This document shows, piece by piece, positions 33,101 to 45,905 of a stretch of 64,000 bases of DNA. The DNA lies in NCBI GenBank assembly GCA_013399115.1, contig VXAA01001508.1, positions 1,543,849-1,607,848 of the forward strand, written 5' to 3'. The translations under genes and the position numbers were made by a program. Every line of letters starts with the position of its first letter. Within the stretch, counting starts at the first letter, position 1. A model generated the notes under the pieces. The model was not told where the DNA came from and did not search any database. It saw only the letters and a list, made by a program, of their open reading frames with translations. Source of the DNA: Anseranas semipalmata. Its lineage: Eukaryota > Chordata > Aves > Anseriformes > Anseranatidae.

Positions 33101-36100
33101 GTCCACTCTGCAAAGCAGGAGGCAGCACGCGAGGAGCTGCCTGCATCCCGGTGCCGCTTGCTCTTTGCCCGCTGATGCGCAGGGCTTGCCGTGCTGCAGC
33201 TCTGGGGAGAAGCGCTGGAAGGGAACTGGGGCAAGGAGGTGCGGAGCCTGCTTCTGCGCCAGCGATGCCTGATCTGCAGCAAGAGGAGGCTCTGAAAATC
33301 CAGGAATGCGGGAACCTGCCCTCCGGGAGTGCAGCGCGGGGTCTGCCCTCTGCTCGCCCCATCTTCTTAGGTTACGGGCACTGGGAGCTGATAGCCTGGT
33401 GGCAGAGCAGCGCTGGCTGGGGCTCCGAGGGTGGCTGTGAGCACGGCAGGGTCTGTGCTTGCTGCAAAAGGACCGCTGGTGTCCCGGCATCCCTGTGCCC
33501 CAGCCTGGGCTGATGCAGTGGCTGCGGTGCTGAGCGCTCCCTCAAAATCCAAGCGCGCCTCCTGCCCTGCGGGCTGGAAGGGGCCTTGGCTACTCAAAAC
33601 ACTGCTGGGAAATATTTTTTTATAGCAGCTGGGAGTGAGCCAGGGCGAAAATGAGCTGAGGCCGCTGAAGGGAGATAAGCTGAGACGTAAACTGTGATTT
33701 TCTGCCCTGTGAGCCCTATGCATGGATTTCATCTTTTAATGGAAGTGCAGTAAATAAAAGCCATTTTCACAATAAGCTGAGCAACAGGTCATAAGCGTCT
33801 GAGCCACTGAAATTGATAGAAGTGAGCTAAGCGTAACAAATCTCCCAAAATTGCACCAGACTCCACTTGTATCTAGTCCCTTCCTGCATCTCACCAATTA
33901 TAGCAAATGGCAATTATTTCTGAGCCAGAGCTTTCTCTGAATAAAACCTCAGTCAAACTGGAGATACTTTATCTTCTTTTTGAATAGATTTGTACTGGAG
34001 GAAAACCCCCCAGTGGGGAGAAATCCCATTTGAAGGGGCTTTCCCTCACAACGTTTGCAGGGAGAGTAGATGCTGGATGTGCATGGAGGCGTGCGTTTGA
34101 CCGATGCAGTCTGGCTCTGGCTGAGAGGGGCACGTAGAGCGACTGTCGCGTTCCCTTTCGAGTTTCACTTGTGTCTTTGTTAGGATGGAGCATGCGAGCT
34201 GGCTGCTGGAAAGCTCCTGTTGCTGGTGGAGCACTGGCTTTCTCCCTGCTCTTCCAGTTGGATCCAGTAAGTGACTGCCACTTTCCAGTCCCCACCACAG
34301 GGCTGGTACCCAGTGACACTTCTGGGTATAAACCAGGCCCTCAGGTCCGTGTTCAGACTGCATGCGAACACCCTTGCCCCATATCACCTCAATGCTTTTT
34401 TAGAAACATCTCTGCCCAAAGCCTTGGGGATACCCCTGCACCAAGGACAGTGCATGGGGTGCAATTTCCTCATCCCCATCAGTTTGTGAGGGGTTTACCT
34501 GGGAAATTATTTGCAAGCACTGTTAAAGAAGCACCCGTATTCACGGAGATGTGGCACTGCTGGTGCGTGCTTGGTGTCCAGTCTGAAGTCGAATGGTCTG
34601 GTCATTGTCTTTGCTTCTGGGCTGAGCAAGACGTCCCAGGGGCGATGAGGGCTGGAGCAGGGCTGTGCCGTGTGTCGGTGTGGGCACACGTCGCTCCTCA
34701 ACTGGTGCACGGGGCGTCTCAGCCCTGCTGCTTTCCTGCATGTAGGAACGGAGTGCGTTGCTTGGGGCTGGCTGGAAGCGTGCTCCCGCTGTTGGATACT
34801 GCTGGAGATGCTGACGAAGAAGTGGCACAAGACAGTGGGTGTAGGAAGCTCAACTGGCTTTCTGATTGATGTCATTAGTGCTCCCCACTGAAAAATCCCT
34901 GGGAAGCTGGACACTTTGTCTGGATTTCTCTAGAAGTTGTCACTGAACAGCTTCTTGTTAGGTGCATGGAGGCTGCTAATGTGGCTCCCTCCTGGGTCCC
35001 TGAAAAAACTGTGAAAGGTCTTAAACCACCCAAGGACCGATTTGTCTCTGTGGTGTCGTTAGGGGAAGTGCATCACTCGGGATGTTTAGCAAGGCGTGGA
35101 AGCCTGTGGGACAGGACGAGCTGGCCGTGTAGCCTGTCATGGCCCCGGGCCACCGCTCGGAAAGGCTTTGGCGAGATGAGAAATCACCAACTGGGAGCGA
35201 TGAGTGTTGTGCAATGATGCGTCCTCCCCTGTCATGGGGGAGCAGAGTTTGATTGATTTACTCTGCGTTACCTTCGCATGAAGAAGAGGGTGTTTTTTTC
35301 ATTTTACTTTAGACTTGGGAATTACATTCTTTTCCCCCCTTGGAGGGTTGTTAATGAAAAGCACTGAACCAGCTTCTCTTCAATTTAACTTGCTTGCCTG
35401 AACTGGCAGCCCTCCCTCCCTACAACCTCCCCAAAATATATGTCAAATACTTGCTTAGAGGCTTAGAGGCTGCCTCTAAAGTGGGCTCCACGCATGGTCC
35501 TGCCTGCAGACGTTCTCCAGCGGTGCTGCAGCCAAACGTGCACGAGCATGCCCAGGGTCCCCTGTCCGGTTTGGCAGAGGAGCCTGTCTGGGGGAGTTTC
35601 TGGGGGAAAAGCAGCCCTCGGGGTCCACACAAGCCTTGTTTCTCTTCTAGGGCAGCAGGTAGGGAGGGGAGGTAGCACTGAAAAGCTGCAAAAGGCTGTA
35701 TTTTATGTACCCGGCCGGTTACCAGGACGTTACTGTTTAGAAGGCGCTGAGCCAAGAGCAGTGCTGCTGCCTGGGAGGTGGAGGTCCAGCATCCCGAGGT
35801 GCTGAGCCCCGCAGGATGCCGCGTTCCATGAAATCCAGCTCCTGAATGCATCGGTGGTGTTGGAGGAGCGGACCGATGGCGAGCAGCGCGTGGCACTGTG
35901 CAGGATTTCGCTGTCTGTCCCCCCTGGACTGTAATGAGTCCAGCTGGAGCTGCTCAGACCCTGTGGCCTCAGCAAGCCAAAGCTCCCCAAGATCCTCCAA
36001 AACTGCAGCTTGCCCTCCGTTTCGTGATGCCTTCCTTTAATGCAGTTGGCCCCTGCTAACCTCTGCTCAATTTGGGAAGCATTGTCTTTGTTTCCTTTCG

Positions 36101-38030
36101 TCTAGCCAGCTGTAATCCGTGCCTGGCTGTGCCCCTTACTGGGTAGCCATTTATTTTCCTTAATCTTTTATGAAGCACTTTTATCATAAGCTCTCTGAAA
36201 ATCCGCTGAAATTAGACCCTCTAAATCACCTTCATCTATTTTAAAGGCTTTTTTTTGCAGATAATACTGCCAGGTTGCCCGGCATGCCTCTCTTCCCCAG
36301 TCCCTTAAGGAAGTTGTGTTGCCTTGACCTGCTCAGATTATACTTCGCTGTTTTCTGAATTGGCTGACCCCCAATTAGACTCGGAACCAAGTTCCTTCTC
36401 TCCTGCAGTCTGATAGCTAGCTCTGCAGTCCCAGGGCCATGGTCTTCTTTTTTTTTTGTTTAAAGAAAAAAAAGTACTGGTCAGTCCTTGGGTGTGCAGA
36501 GGGAAAGGTGGATGTGATGCATGGCTGAGCCTGGCCCTGTGTTGGGAGTTTTTCTTCTTTCCTGATGTGAAAGCTTGGGAACAATAACATCAGTTGGCCA
36601 TCTCTCCGTATACGGCAGGGAAAATAAGGCTGCTCAGAGCAAAGCCCCCCAGCCTTGCAGACTCAGACATAACTATATCCAGCAGCTGGAAGCTGCAATT
36701 AGATAAATTCAAGCTGAAAATGAAGCACAAATCCCAAAATGAAATTAGCTGGCCGCTGCCAGGCAGGGGGTCATGCTGTGTGATTGCTGCAATCTCTCCT
36801 GCTTTTCTGAGTCTTCAGGAGCAGCCCCTTTCTGGCAGACCTGCTCGCGTGTCGGCTCTCCCGTACTCGAATTGCCAGAAGGCTACAACAGGCTGCAATA
36901 TTGCTCTTTTTCTCTGCTTTCTACAAATAAAGCAAGCCTCTTCCAGCAGCTCTTGGGGAGGGTAGGACATGGGAAGGATGTCTTTGAGTAGAAACATCTA
37001 TCCTCCCCTGCGTCTCTTCTCTCCCCACCCTGTCATTCCTATCCACAAGGTTAAATGCCACAGCAGAGAAAGAAATTGAGTATTGGTGCCTGTGCTCTCC
37101 AAGGCTGCTCGCAGCTGGGAAATGCATCGTCCCCTGGACGATCCGGCTAATCCCTCCTGGGACTGCGTGTCGGCTGGCAGGTGGTGCCACCGAGCCAGGG
37201 GTTGCAGTTGGTGCTCCCGGTGTCCTCAGGTCAATGGGATGCTGCTCCTGTCATGCTCTTATAATGGCGAGGACATCTCTAGGAGCAGGGATTTATTCGC
37301 TATGTCTGGCCTGGCAAAGGTAATTTGGGATTTAAGCCCTGCAGAGTGCAAGGAATAAGTAATCAGATTTCTATTTTCTGAGGGAGATGCCAAGTAAAAA
37401 TGTATGAGTCTGTTTCCTTTTTTTTATTGTTATTTAAGGAAAGAAAGACACTCTGTACCCTGCACAGCCGGGTGGGCTATGTGTTAAGGGACAGTAAAAC
37501 CAAGGTTAAACCTGGGAGCAGAGCTACAGGAGCCTTTTAAGAAAGAGCCAGGACATTTCCCCCAGTAATTCGAGGGTGGAGGAGCTATTGACCCCAGGGT
37601 GTGCTTGCAGAGAAGGGAGAATCATACTGTCCCCTGTATTCTGTCCCTCTGTGGGGCTCGGTGAATTCTCCCCTGATGGCATAGGTTGCCTGCTGGGGGA
37701 CTTCATCTCCTGCATCCACTTGGAGGGTCTGGCTCAGGCTGCCTGGGACATCTCCTGGCGAAGTGGGGTGACACCAGTTCAGGGGACTGGGGGACACCTG
37801 CTCACATAAACTGAGAGCTGAAAGGGGAAATCCATGCTGTGGGTCCTTCCCTGCGGGGTGGCCCCAGCCGAGCAGCCCGGCTGCTGCTCTCGATTGAGAG
37901 CCTTTGTTCAGGGCTGCTGTAACCACCCGTGTGTGCTTGTGCTAGGATGGCAGTAGAAAAATTGGGGTTTACAGAAGTAGAAATCAAAAGCAAGTGTTAA
38001 TGCTTCGTATTGTGTAGACCAAAGCTGTTG
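27181..38030. other. Intron 1 segment, no firm feature
   Basis: GC-rich intronic DNA. CpG is fairly dense around 33,000-33,500. A (GGGT)n run at 32,684-32,698 and a T-rich/A-rich inverted pair near 36,450-36,475 are low-complexity. AT-richer islands at about 33,650-33,960 and 36,600-36,760 may be regulatory. No exon, RNA gene or repeat family was recognised. Confidence 0.45.
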
Positions 38031-38340
38031 CTTGCATGGTCTAATGTGCTCTGGCCATCTGAGAAATATTGTAGGAAAAGTTTCTACCTTTATGCATATG
38101 TGTGTGCATATATAAAAGCATATTTAAACATGTTGGCTAATACATTAAAAATAATTGTTATTGGCTACACAAATTACTAGCGATATTGCTGTGACTGCAT
38201 TACAGCTTAAATTTTCACTTGATTGCTACCACATAATTTTTAGCAAATAACCAAAACATTCTAACTTAAATATTGTCACAGTATCCTTTTAATAGGCAAA
38301 TGAGGTAATTACAATCTCCTTGGATAATAGGATAGCTTCT
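38031..38340. promoter_or_regulatory. AT-rich candidate conserved element in intron 1
   Basis: About 300 bp of AT-rich, non-repetitive sequence with TTATGCATATG near 38,090, ATAAAAGCATATTTAAAC near 38,112 and GGTAATTACAA near 38,304, embedded in GC-rich intron. Octamer- and homeodomain-like sites would fit a developmental neuronal enhancer, but this is inferred from composition only. Confidence 0.25.
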
Positions 38341-41300
38341 ACCTATCAGTGCACACGTGATGCATTTTCCTGATTTAAGGCAAGCTTCACAGATCTGCAT
38401 GTTCTTCCGTGGTAGTTCTGCAAAGCTTAAAAAAAAACAAAACCACAACTTCAGCTGGGTTAGCAGGGAGCCCTGCAAGTGGGCGAGTGAGGATGCGTGT
38501 CCCGGTGCCTCAGAAAACACAAGAGGGACGATGCCTCGCGTGAAGGGTGTCTGAGCAGCTGGTGCGTGGCTCCTCTTCCTGGGGTGCAAGCGCAGAGCTG
38601 GGTCTTTCCCCGGCCAGCTGCTGGCGTGCCCCGTGCTGGCGATGCCATGGGTGCTGCCCTGCCTCCTGCAGGGGGTTTGTGGACCGCAGGCCTGGTGGGA
38701 GATGCGCGTCTCGGCATGGCAGGCTTCGCGGCTATGAGGAGCATCCTGCTGCAGGCTGTGTTCGGGTCTGGGAACCAGTTTCTGGGATGTGGGGTGAAGA
38801 GTTTGAGATGTTGCATTGCTGGGCCGGTGTGGGCTTCAGGCTCCGCATGGGAGCAGAGTTGTAAAAGTCACGTTCGTGCTGCGCTCATGATAAATTCTGC
38901 AATAATCGGCACGTGCAGTGCTGCTGCAGCACGCCGGTGGCTCAGTTCTGCGCTCAGTGGCAAAGCAGACCCCTCGCATTTCTGGCACGGTGAATGCTTT
39001 GTGATGATGAACTCCAATCTCTTGCAGGCCTAAAAGCTGGAATCTTGTTGGGGTCGCTTTCCAGCTGTGTGAAGCGAGTTCCATATACGAGCAGCAGCGG
39101 GCTGCTCCCAGCCCACCGGTGCTGTTGGTTGGCTCCACCAGGCTTCACATTGCTTTGGTGCCCACCAGCTCCCAGCATCTGCTTCCTCCCCATCCCCTCT
39201 GGGCACACCCCAGGGAGATGTGTGCTCTCCTGTGAACAGTGGGCGTTAGGGAAGGGTGGGAGCCAGAGGGGTTTGTTACTGGCTTGTCTGCATTAATGTT
39301 TTTTTGGCCTGGGCTGAGGTGTGCAGCGAGGTGTTGCAGGTGGCGTGGTGGGTCTCGGTGGCTTCCTGCACTCACCAGAGCAGTGTTTTGCAAACCAGGG
39401 GCTCCTCTGTGTCCCCTGTCTGCCTCCCCGCTTCCCTCCTGTGATGGATGCTGATCCGGGAGGGAAATTACAGCTGCAGAATGAGCCTCGCAGCCGTACC
39501 TTGCCATCACCTAAACCATACTCTTTTCTGCTCTTGTGCGTGCCCTGCCTCTGATGATTGTAGCAGGGAGAATGCCTTGATTGCTGACAGCTTCTCAGGA
39601 GTTGTGGCACAATTGAATCAGTTCCCTTTCAGTGCATAGAAGCCCTCCAAATTGTAATCACAGGCCATTCTCTGTCTCTGCATTGTGTTCGGCAGGCAGC
39701 TGCAGCCAGCGCTCTCCTCTTCCTCCTCCCGGAGCCCCCAGCCGTGCTGGCACCCATCCCCTTGCTCTCGCCCCCCGTGGGGCTGCTCCTCTGCAGCATT
39801 CGTGTGCCCGCTTGGGAGCGAGCGGGATGGGACGGAGCAGGAGCGGCTGGGGGTGAGCTGGCTCCTGGCAGCAGCCAGCACTGGCTCGGAGATGGTGCAG
39901 GTGCAGGTCGCATCCCTCCCTGGATGGGGGGCTGGGAAGTGCCGGTTGAAGCCCAAATGAGCGAGCTGTCGGGCTCCTGCCCAGCTGCCTTGCAGCCCAG
40001 GCAGGTGCACGTAGTGGCCCAAGCTGTAACGCAGGCTTTGAGGCAGGTTTTCTTGTCTCTGCTCCTGTGGGTGCCCCAGGGGGGCTATAAAAAGGCGACC
40101 GAGGCATTGGGGTGGCTGGAGCCAGGTGGGGCTGGATTGGTGACATCTGGAGCCACAAGAGTTTCACCCAGGGTGAGCAAATGACAGCCTGACTAGTGCC
40201 TCGTGCTGGTACCATGCGTCTATTTTATTGCTGTGTGTTGGTGTAGCTTTTCCTACTCCACCAGTACGATTTCTGCTGCTTTGGCTCTCTTCTTTCTCTT
40301 CCCCTGACCCTTCATTTGCTCTGCATCCTTTTTGCTTTCACCAGCTTCCTCCTCGTCTTCCTCCCCCTTCAGGCACTTCCCTCCCTCCCAGGAGGACGCT
40401 CTCCTGCCCCTCCATGCCAGCTCCAAATGCTGCAGCTGCCCCTGCCCCAGCGTGGGCAGGGGTCCCGGAGCGAGCTAATGTGGCAGAGGGTCAATGTGTC
40501 GATGGAAAATTGAGTGCGGAGAGAATTAGGGCAGCAAGGCACAGTAATAAAACCTCTTGCTGTTGAAGCCAAGCCAGGAGAAGCTATAGAAGGAAGGCTG
40601 GGTGCCAGCTCAAGGGAAAAAGTATGATTCAGTGTGGCCCTGAGCTCATCCATCTGCAGGCGAGGACAGGGCTGGAATAAGCTTTTGGGCACATGGGGAG
40701 GTGATGCTGAGCCCTGTCCCGTGCCCTGTAGCTGAGGCGAGAGGCTGGCAGGAGGCAGCTCCAGCAGGGGGAGAGGTGCGTGGGGGAGATGCAGGGGCTG
40801 CCCTGGGACCGCTTTCCTCCGAGCTCAGCCTCGCTCCTCTCCCCGCAGCCCCGTGCCCGCGGTTGTGATTTGCCAGTCTCACGCTGCGGAGGTTGGGGCT
40901 GGCTGCTGGCAGGAGCTGGTCTGTTCCTTCCCTATGGGGCTGGGGAGGTAAATCTGAATAGAAAATAAATATGCAGCAGAGAAGAACAGCTTGGAAGCAG
41001 TTCTGTGCTTTGAGGTGTGGTTTTTGTCGTTCTGGTTGTGCTTGGATTGCGTGCGTTTTTTTCCAAGGGGGGAAATCTAAAACTTGTAGAACTTGAGATG
41101 CCTGAAGTCCGTGATATGAAGCGTGGCTGGGGGGTAATTGCACGCAGCAGGTACGGGTGTGCATTTGTTGTGTGAGCATCCGTCACGATTCAGCAGTGCG
41201 GCTCAGACACGTGCTTTGCTTTAAGCACCTGTGCTGCGAAGGCTTCACGCAAACCCGCTGCTGAAGAGCATCCTGTAGGCTTAAGGTGCCGTTTGCTTTG

Positions 41301-44300
41301 CTGTGATCTCTCACGTTGGGAAGAGAGCTGTCTCAAGGTGGCAGTCAATCAAAAAGCAAAACTCGAACCTGTCTGCTGTGATCCTTCCTCCCCCCACCGA
41401 GCCCCATCGGTTGCTGCTGAATACAGGCTGCAGAGCTAGCTGTGGTCTTACCGCGGTGTCTTTAAGGCAGCCGCTTCGTCTCCAAGGCTTTCAAACTTTC
41501 TTTTGTCCCAAGAAGTCTAAGTAAATTGTAGGCAGCCAGCTAGAACACGCTTTCCTTGGGGATCAGTTTTCCTTGGTAAATAAGCAGGCTTTTTGTTATG
41601 CATTGAGGTCTCTGCTCCACTCAGCCCTCTGACTGTACAAGTGTTGGTGATTATGGGCTGCATAATGGCACGTGCCCTGGGAGCCTGGGAAATCAGGTCA
41701 ATGGCTGGCATGTCTTGGGCATCCCTGGCGCATCTCGCAGCATCCTTGCTGGGCATTGTGCTGCGTGTGATGTAGCACCTCAAGGCTTCAGTGCCTGATA
41801 GGAGCACCCGAGCTTGAAACGCAGAGGGGGGCCGCGTGTTGTAGCACAGCTTGACCTCCAGCTTCACGTGTGGCAGGGTGCTGGCTGCAGCCGCTCTTGC
41901 TGCGGGGTTCCCAAGGAGGGCAGCCAGGCCTCATGGTTAACGCAGCTCAGGAGCTGGGCAGGGGAAGGACCAACCCTCGTCCCGTACCAGAGCCTTGCCA
42001 GGGAGCAAATGGCCCTGACTTCAGCTTAAAAATTGCATCCGCACATCAGCCCGGGTAGAGAGGCTCATATATTCTTGTTTCCCTAAATGAAGGATGCACT
42101 CAAGCAATTGAAAACAACTTCTGGGACAATCTCGTTCCATTATGTCTAATGGAATTGGGTATACGTGGTGCATAGTGTGTGCTGATATCTTAGAGAAACA
42201 AAGAGGGATTTTCCCATTATTCAGAGAATGGATGAGACGTGAAATGAACTCCTCAGAGGCGTTTCAGTTAGTCACAATAGAACAAAGTGAGTCACGTTTG
42301 GAGGATTTGGGAACAAAATGTGTGCGAGTTTGTATTCCCCATGTTTGCATCTTCCCTCCCTTTTTTCCCCCCTTCCTCCCTTTGCTGTTAAAATTTGGCA
42401 GCAACAACCCAAACTCCAGGCGCATCACTTATACTTTTAAAGAGGCAACTGCGGTCCCCGATGTGAGCTTCGGCCCTTGACGTGCCCTGGGGCGGGTTGG
42501 GGAGGAGCGGGGATGGAGCTCCACTCCCTGCTGCTGTCGCTGGAAAACACAGTGGAGGCATCAGCAGATTCTCCTGAAACGGGTTTTATTTGCTATTTTG
42601 TTAGAGAGCCCAGAGGAGGCATTTGCTCGTGTCTTAAAAGCTGGTGGTGACCATGAGGACTAGCGAATCCAGTGAGCCAAGGCGAGAGCATCTCGGCTCT
42701 TCTGAATGCAGTAGCTGGAGCGTAAAAGAAATAACTAAATATCCTGTTGAACTGGAATAATTAATCTCATATTGATAAGTAAGCTAATGGATTCAATGGA
42801 CTATGGGATGTTGTATGGGCAGCCCTGGGACTGCTTGATGCTTCCCAGCCAGAGAGGAGCATCCAAAGCTTTCCTCACAGTTTTCTTCTCAGGGAATATA
42901 ATTTCACTGAAGAAAAGGAGGGAGGAAAGGGGTAACATGTAGCTTGCACCCTCTGGTTAGCTGAATTAGAATTAAAACTGTCATTTTACTTGGAAATATT
43001 GTTTTCCATGGATGGATTCCAGGAAGTTTTGCTGGGCAGGCATTGTGCGTCTGGTCCTGCACTGTAATAAATGAGCCATGTCTCCTGCGGGATGGGGAAT
43101 GCATTTCCAGAGGACAAAGGCCACGGTCCAGGAGCTCTGTCCCAGCCTTAACGCACATGAGCAGCGGATGGGGCCCCAGGGCTGTGACCTTGCCCTCGTC
43201 TAGCAGGAGACCCCGTGCCCCCCGGGCAGCGCTTCCAGCAGCACTGACCTCACCTGCGTCAGCTCTGGTCGGGCACCCCCCGGTTTTGGTTATTTCATGC
43301 TTTTGAAGCAGAGTTGGTTTGGGCTTTGTTTTTTTCTCCTGAAGCAAGGCCAGGGGCCGGGATAGGGGTGGGGATGCAGCGAGAGGCCCAGGCAGCAGCT
43401 TTGCTCCATCAGATTGTGCTGATTTCGGAAGGGGTGTGGAGTCTATTTTATGGCTGCCATCAGACACTGTAGTTTGTTTCTCCTTCAGCAGCATCACTTA
43501 ATTTTCTCCTGCAAAAGCGCTGTCCAAAAATAAATCCCTGACAGGAGAAACTTAATTAGAAAGAGAAATAAATCTCTTCCAGGGCTCTCCGAGCTGCCCA
43601 GCTCCCATCCCAGGCGCAGAGGGGAAAGCCCTGCTCCCGAGACCTTCCTTCTTCGTGGCTTCTGCCTCTTGCTGAGCTCCTCTTTGCTGCACCTGCACTG
43701 CTGATTAAGAGTTGCCTTGAAAGGCAACTTCAACCTCTTAAAGGACTGTTTCCCGACTTAACAAATCAATGCATTAAAATCTATAAATATTTAATCTCTG
43801 CTAGTCCTCCGGAGGAGCTCCCATGCCTGCTGGCCTTGTGCCTCTTCCCATCCCTGCTCCAGCCTTCCCCGCGGGGCCCAGTGACCCTCGCCGCTGCCCT
43901 GTGCATCAGCGTGCCTGCAGTTTGTAGGGGAAGCTGCCCTCAAAGAGCACAAAGAGCATGGGAAAGCCCTGACCGCGTTTTCTGATACAAGCCAAGTGGC
44001 AAGTATAACGGCAGTAACAGCAGGTTTAGCCCTAGAGCTTGTAAGGGTGTGGGATTTTTACTTTTAAATGTTCTCCCATCTCCCTGAGGTGTCCAGCAGT
44101 GGTCCTGGCATGATAGAGTCCTTCTTGTGTGGGAGCTTTGAACCTGCCCGTTCCCCCTGTTGAGGGGGATGCAGGAGGGCATCGTGCGGTGAGCATCAGG
44201 CAGCGGACCGAGGGGGTGAGGTGTTTGTCCTGGGTGCGCGGTGCCAGCTGGTGGCGATGCCAGGCACCTCCCGTGCTCTACTGGCAGGGCGCTCGTGGCG

Positions 44301-45719
44301 GGATCGACGGCTCGCCCGCGGGTTCGTAGCTGGCTTATTTCTGTGCATGCTGCGGACTTGAATTGCAAAACGCAAGCCAAACCCCAAGCAAACTCTAAAA
44401 TTCTCTAGAAAAGAGACACAAATAATGTGGCTTGTGATAGGGGTTCTTCATCACTCTGAACATTATTTTTTTTTCCCCTTCTCTCCACTGCAATTAAATT
44501 CAAGGTCTTGTATCACCTGCTGTCATAACTCCTGGGGAGAGGCGGTGGATGTGACAGCAGGAGCACGGTGGGACAGAGCCGGGCTGCGCCCCAAGGTGGT
44601 GAGAGGCAGGGTGGTGGCAAGGGGTGCACGGGCTTCCAGGGCCCTCCGGCACAAACTGAGCTCACTGGCCTATGGTTTGCAGAGCTGCTGCTGTGCCCAG
44701 CCCGGTGGGCTTCCCTGCAGATTTGGCTGTCTTTTCCACTTCTGGAAAGGTGACATTGGAGGGGCTTGATGATGTTGAAGCAAGCCAGCACGATGTAGCA
44801 GGTCATCTTGCTTTGTCAATTGCCGGCCAGCTGCTCCTCGCGGCGACATCTCCAGGAGCGAGTCTGCCCCATGCACGGTGCCAAGACCCCCGTCAGACGG
44901 GGTGGTGGGTGCTGCTCCTCCCATGGGCTGTCCCAGAAGATGCTGCCCCAGACGGGCCGTTCCGTACGCGGTGTTTGGTGGAGCGTAAAGCCTTGTGTTG
45001 TGTCCACCAGACCTGGAGGTTGCTGGCTCTGCTTTTGTGTGCTCTAATGTTGGGAAGTCTGATGTGAATGTTGGTGTGTCTGGGGATGCGGGGTGCTGTG
45101 CTGGAAGCCTGGTGCCCGGTTGGTGCTGGCTGTCACTGGTGGGGCTGGGAAGAGGCTTCACGACAGCTTCTTCTGTAGGAACCTCAGCAGGGTATGTTGT
45201 TGTCCCATGCGGTGAATGGCTCTATCTGCAGTCTGCCTTATCTTAATTTCTGGAAGTGAAAATGGGAGAGAACTAAATGTGTGGGGCCTTCTGGGGGCTG
45301 GCTCCATTCTGGGGGCTTTTGCATGGTCCTCCCACCCGCAGCCTGCAGGCAGCTGGGGGAGCGGGAGGTGGTGGTATAGGATCCATCCCATTTTGAAAAC
45401 AATGAAATGCCAAATGTCTCGATTTTCCCCTGCCCCATGAAATGGAAGGGAAATTCCAAAAATCTCTTCATGACAACTCTGACACTTCTGTTCCCATTTG
45501 CTTCAAAATTACCTTTCAAATATAGTTCAATCCTCTCCAGCAGAAGACCTGTCAGAGAGAGACTCTTCCAGGACAGCTGAGGAAAAGAGAAAACGGTGAA
45601 GCAGCATCCATCCCCGTTATCTCTAAGGGAACTAAACACGGCACGTCTCAGCTCTGAGTGCCTGTGCTGTGCTCTCTCCTCTTGCAGCGTGAATCCCAAA
45701 GGGAGACAATGTTCTGAGT
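38341..45719. other. Intron 1 segment, no firm feature
   Basis: GC-rich intronic DNA. A tight CpG patch lies at 44,280-44,330. AT-richer patches at 42,060-42,330 and 42,720-42,830 are possible conserved elements. A 112-codon frame at 42,142-42,480 has no recognised similarity. No repeat family was identified. Confidence 0.45.
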
Positions 45720-45905
45720 ATTATAATTTGATGATAATAATTCAGCATTTACGGAATCTTCTATCTCTGGATAACAAAGCATGTCAGGAAAAAATATTAT
45801 CCCCAGTGACAGGTGGGGGGATGAGAGGTGAAGTGACTTGCTGGGTGAAGTCGAGTGAGTTGAGCTGAAGATCTGGGTGTGAAACCTGGGTTTTCGAACC
45901 TCGGA
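45720..45905 (-). repeat. MIR/CORE-SINE fossil, minus orientation
   Basis: On the + strand the run ATTATCCCCAGTGACAGGTG, then GAGAGGTGAAGTGACTTGCT, then AAGATCTGGGTGTGAAACCTGGGTTTTCGAACC matches, in order, the reverse complement of MIR: tattatccccattttacagatg, gagaggttaagtgacttgcc, gggatttgaacccagg. The CORE region and part of the tRNA-related head are present. The element is old and diverged. Confidence 0.65.

Noticed and set aside
34184..34266. Acceptor (TTTGTTAG) and donor (CCA|GTAAGT) flanking 83 bases open in ASTN2 exon-1 phase
   Set aside because: Weak acceptor context, and the exit phase does not match ASTN2 exon 2. Such pairs are expected by chance in 46 kb.
42142..42480. 112-codon + strand frame
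   Set aside because: No recognised similarity, no convincing splice or promoter context, and it runs into a C/T-rich low-complexity stretch. Chance ORF is likelier.
45880..45900. tRNA B-box-like GGTTTTCGAACC
   Set aside because: It is the tRNA-derived head of the MIR fossil. No A box or cloverleaf is present.
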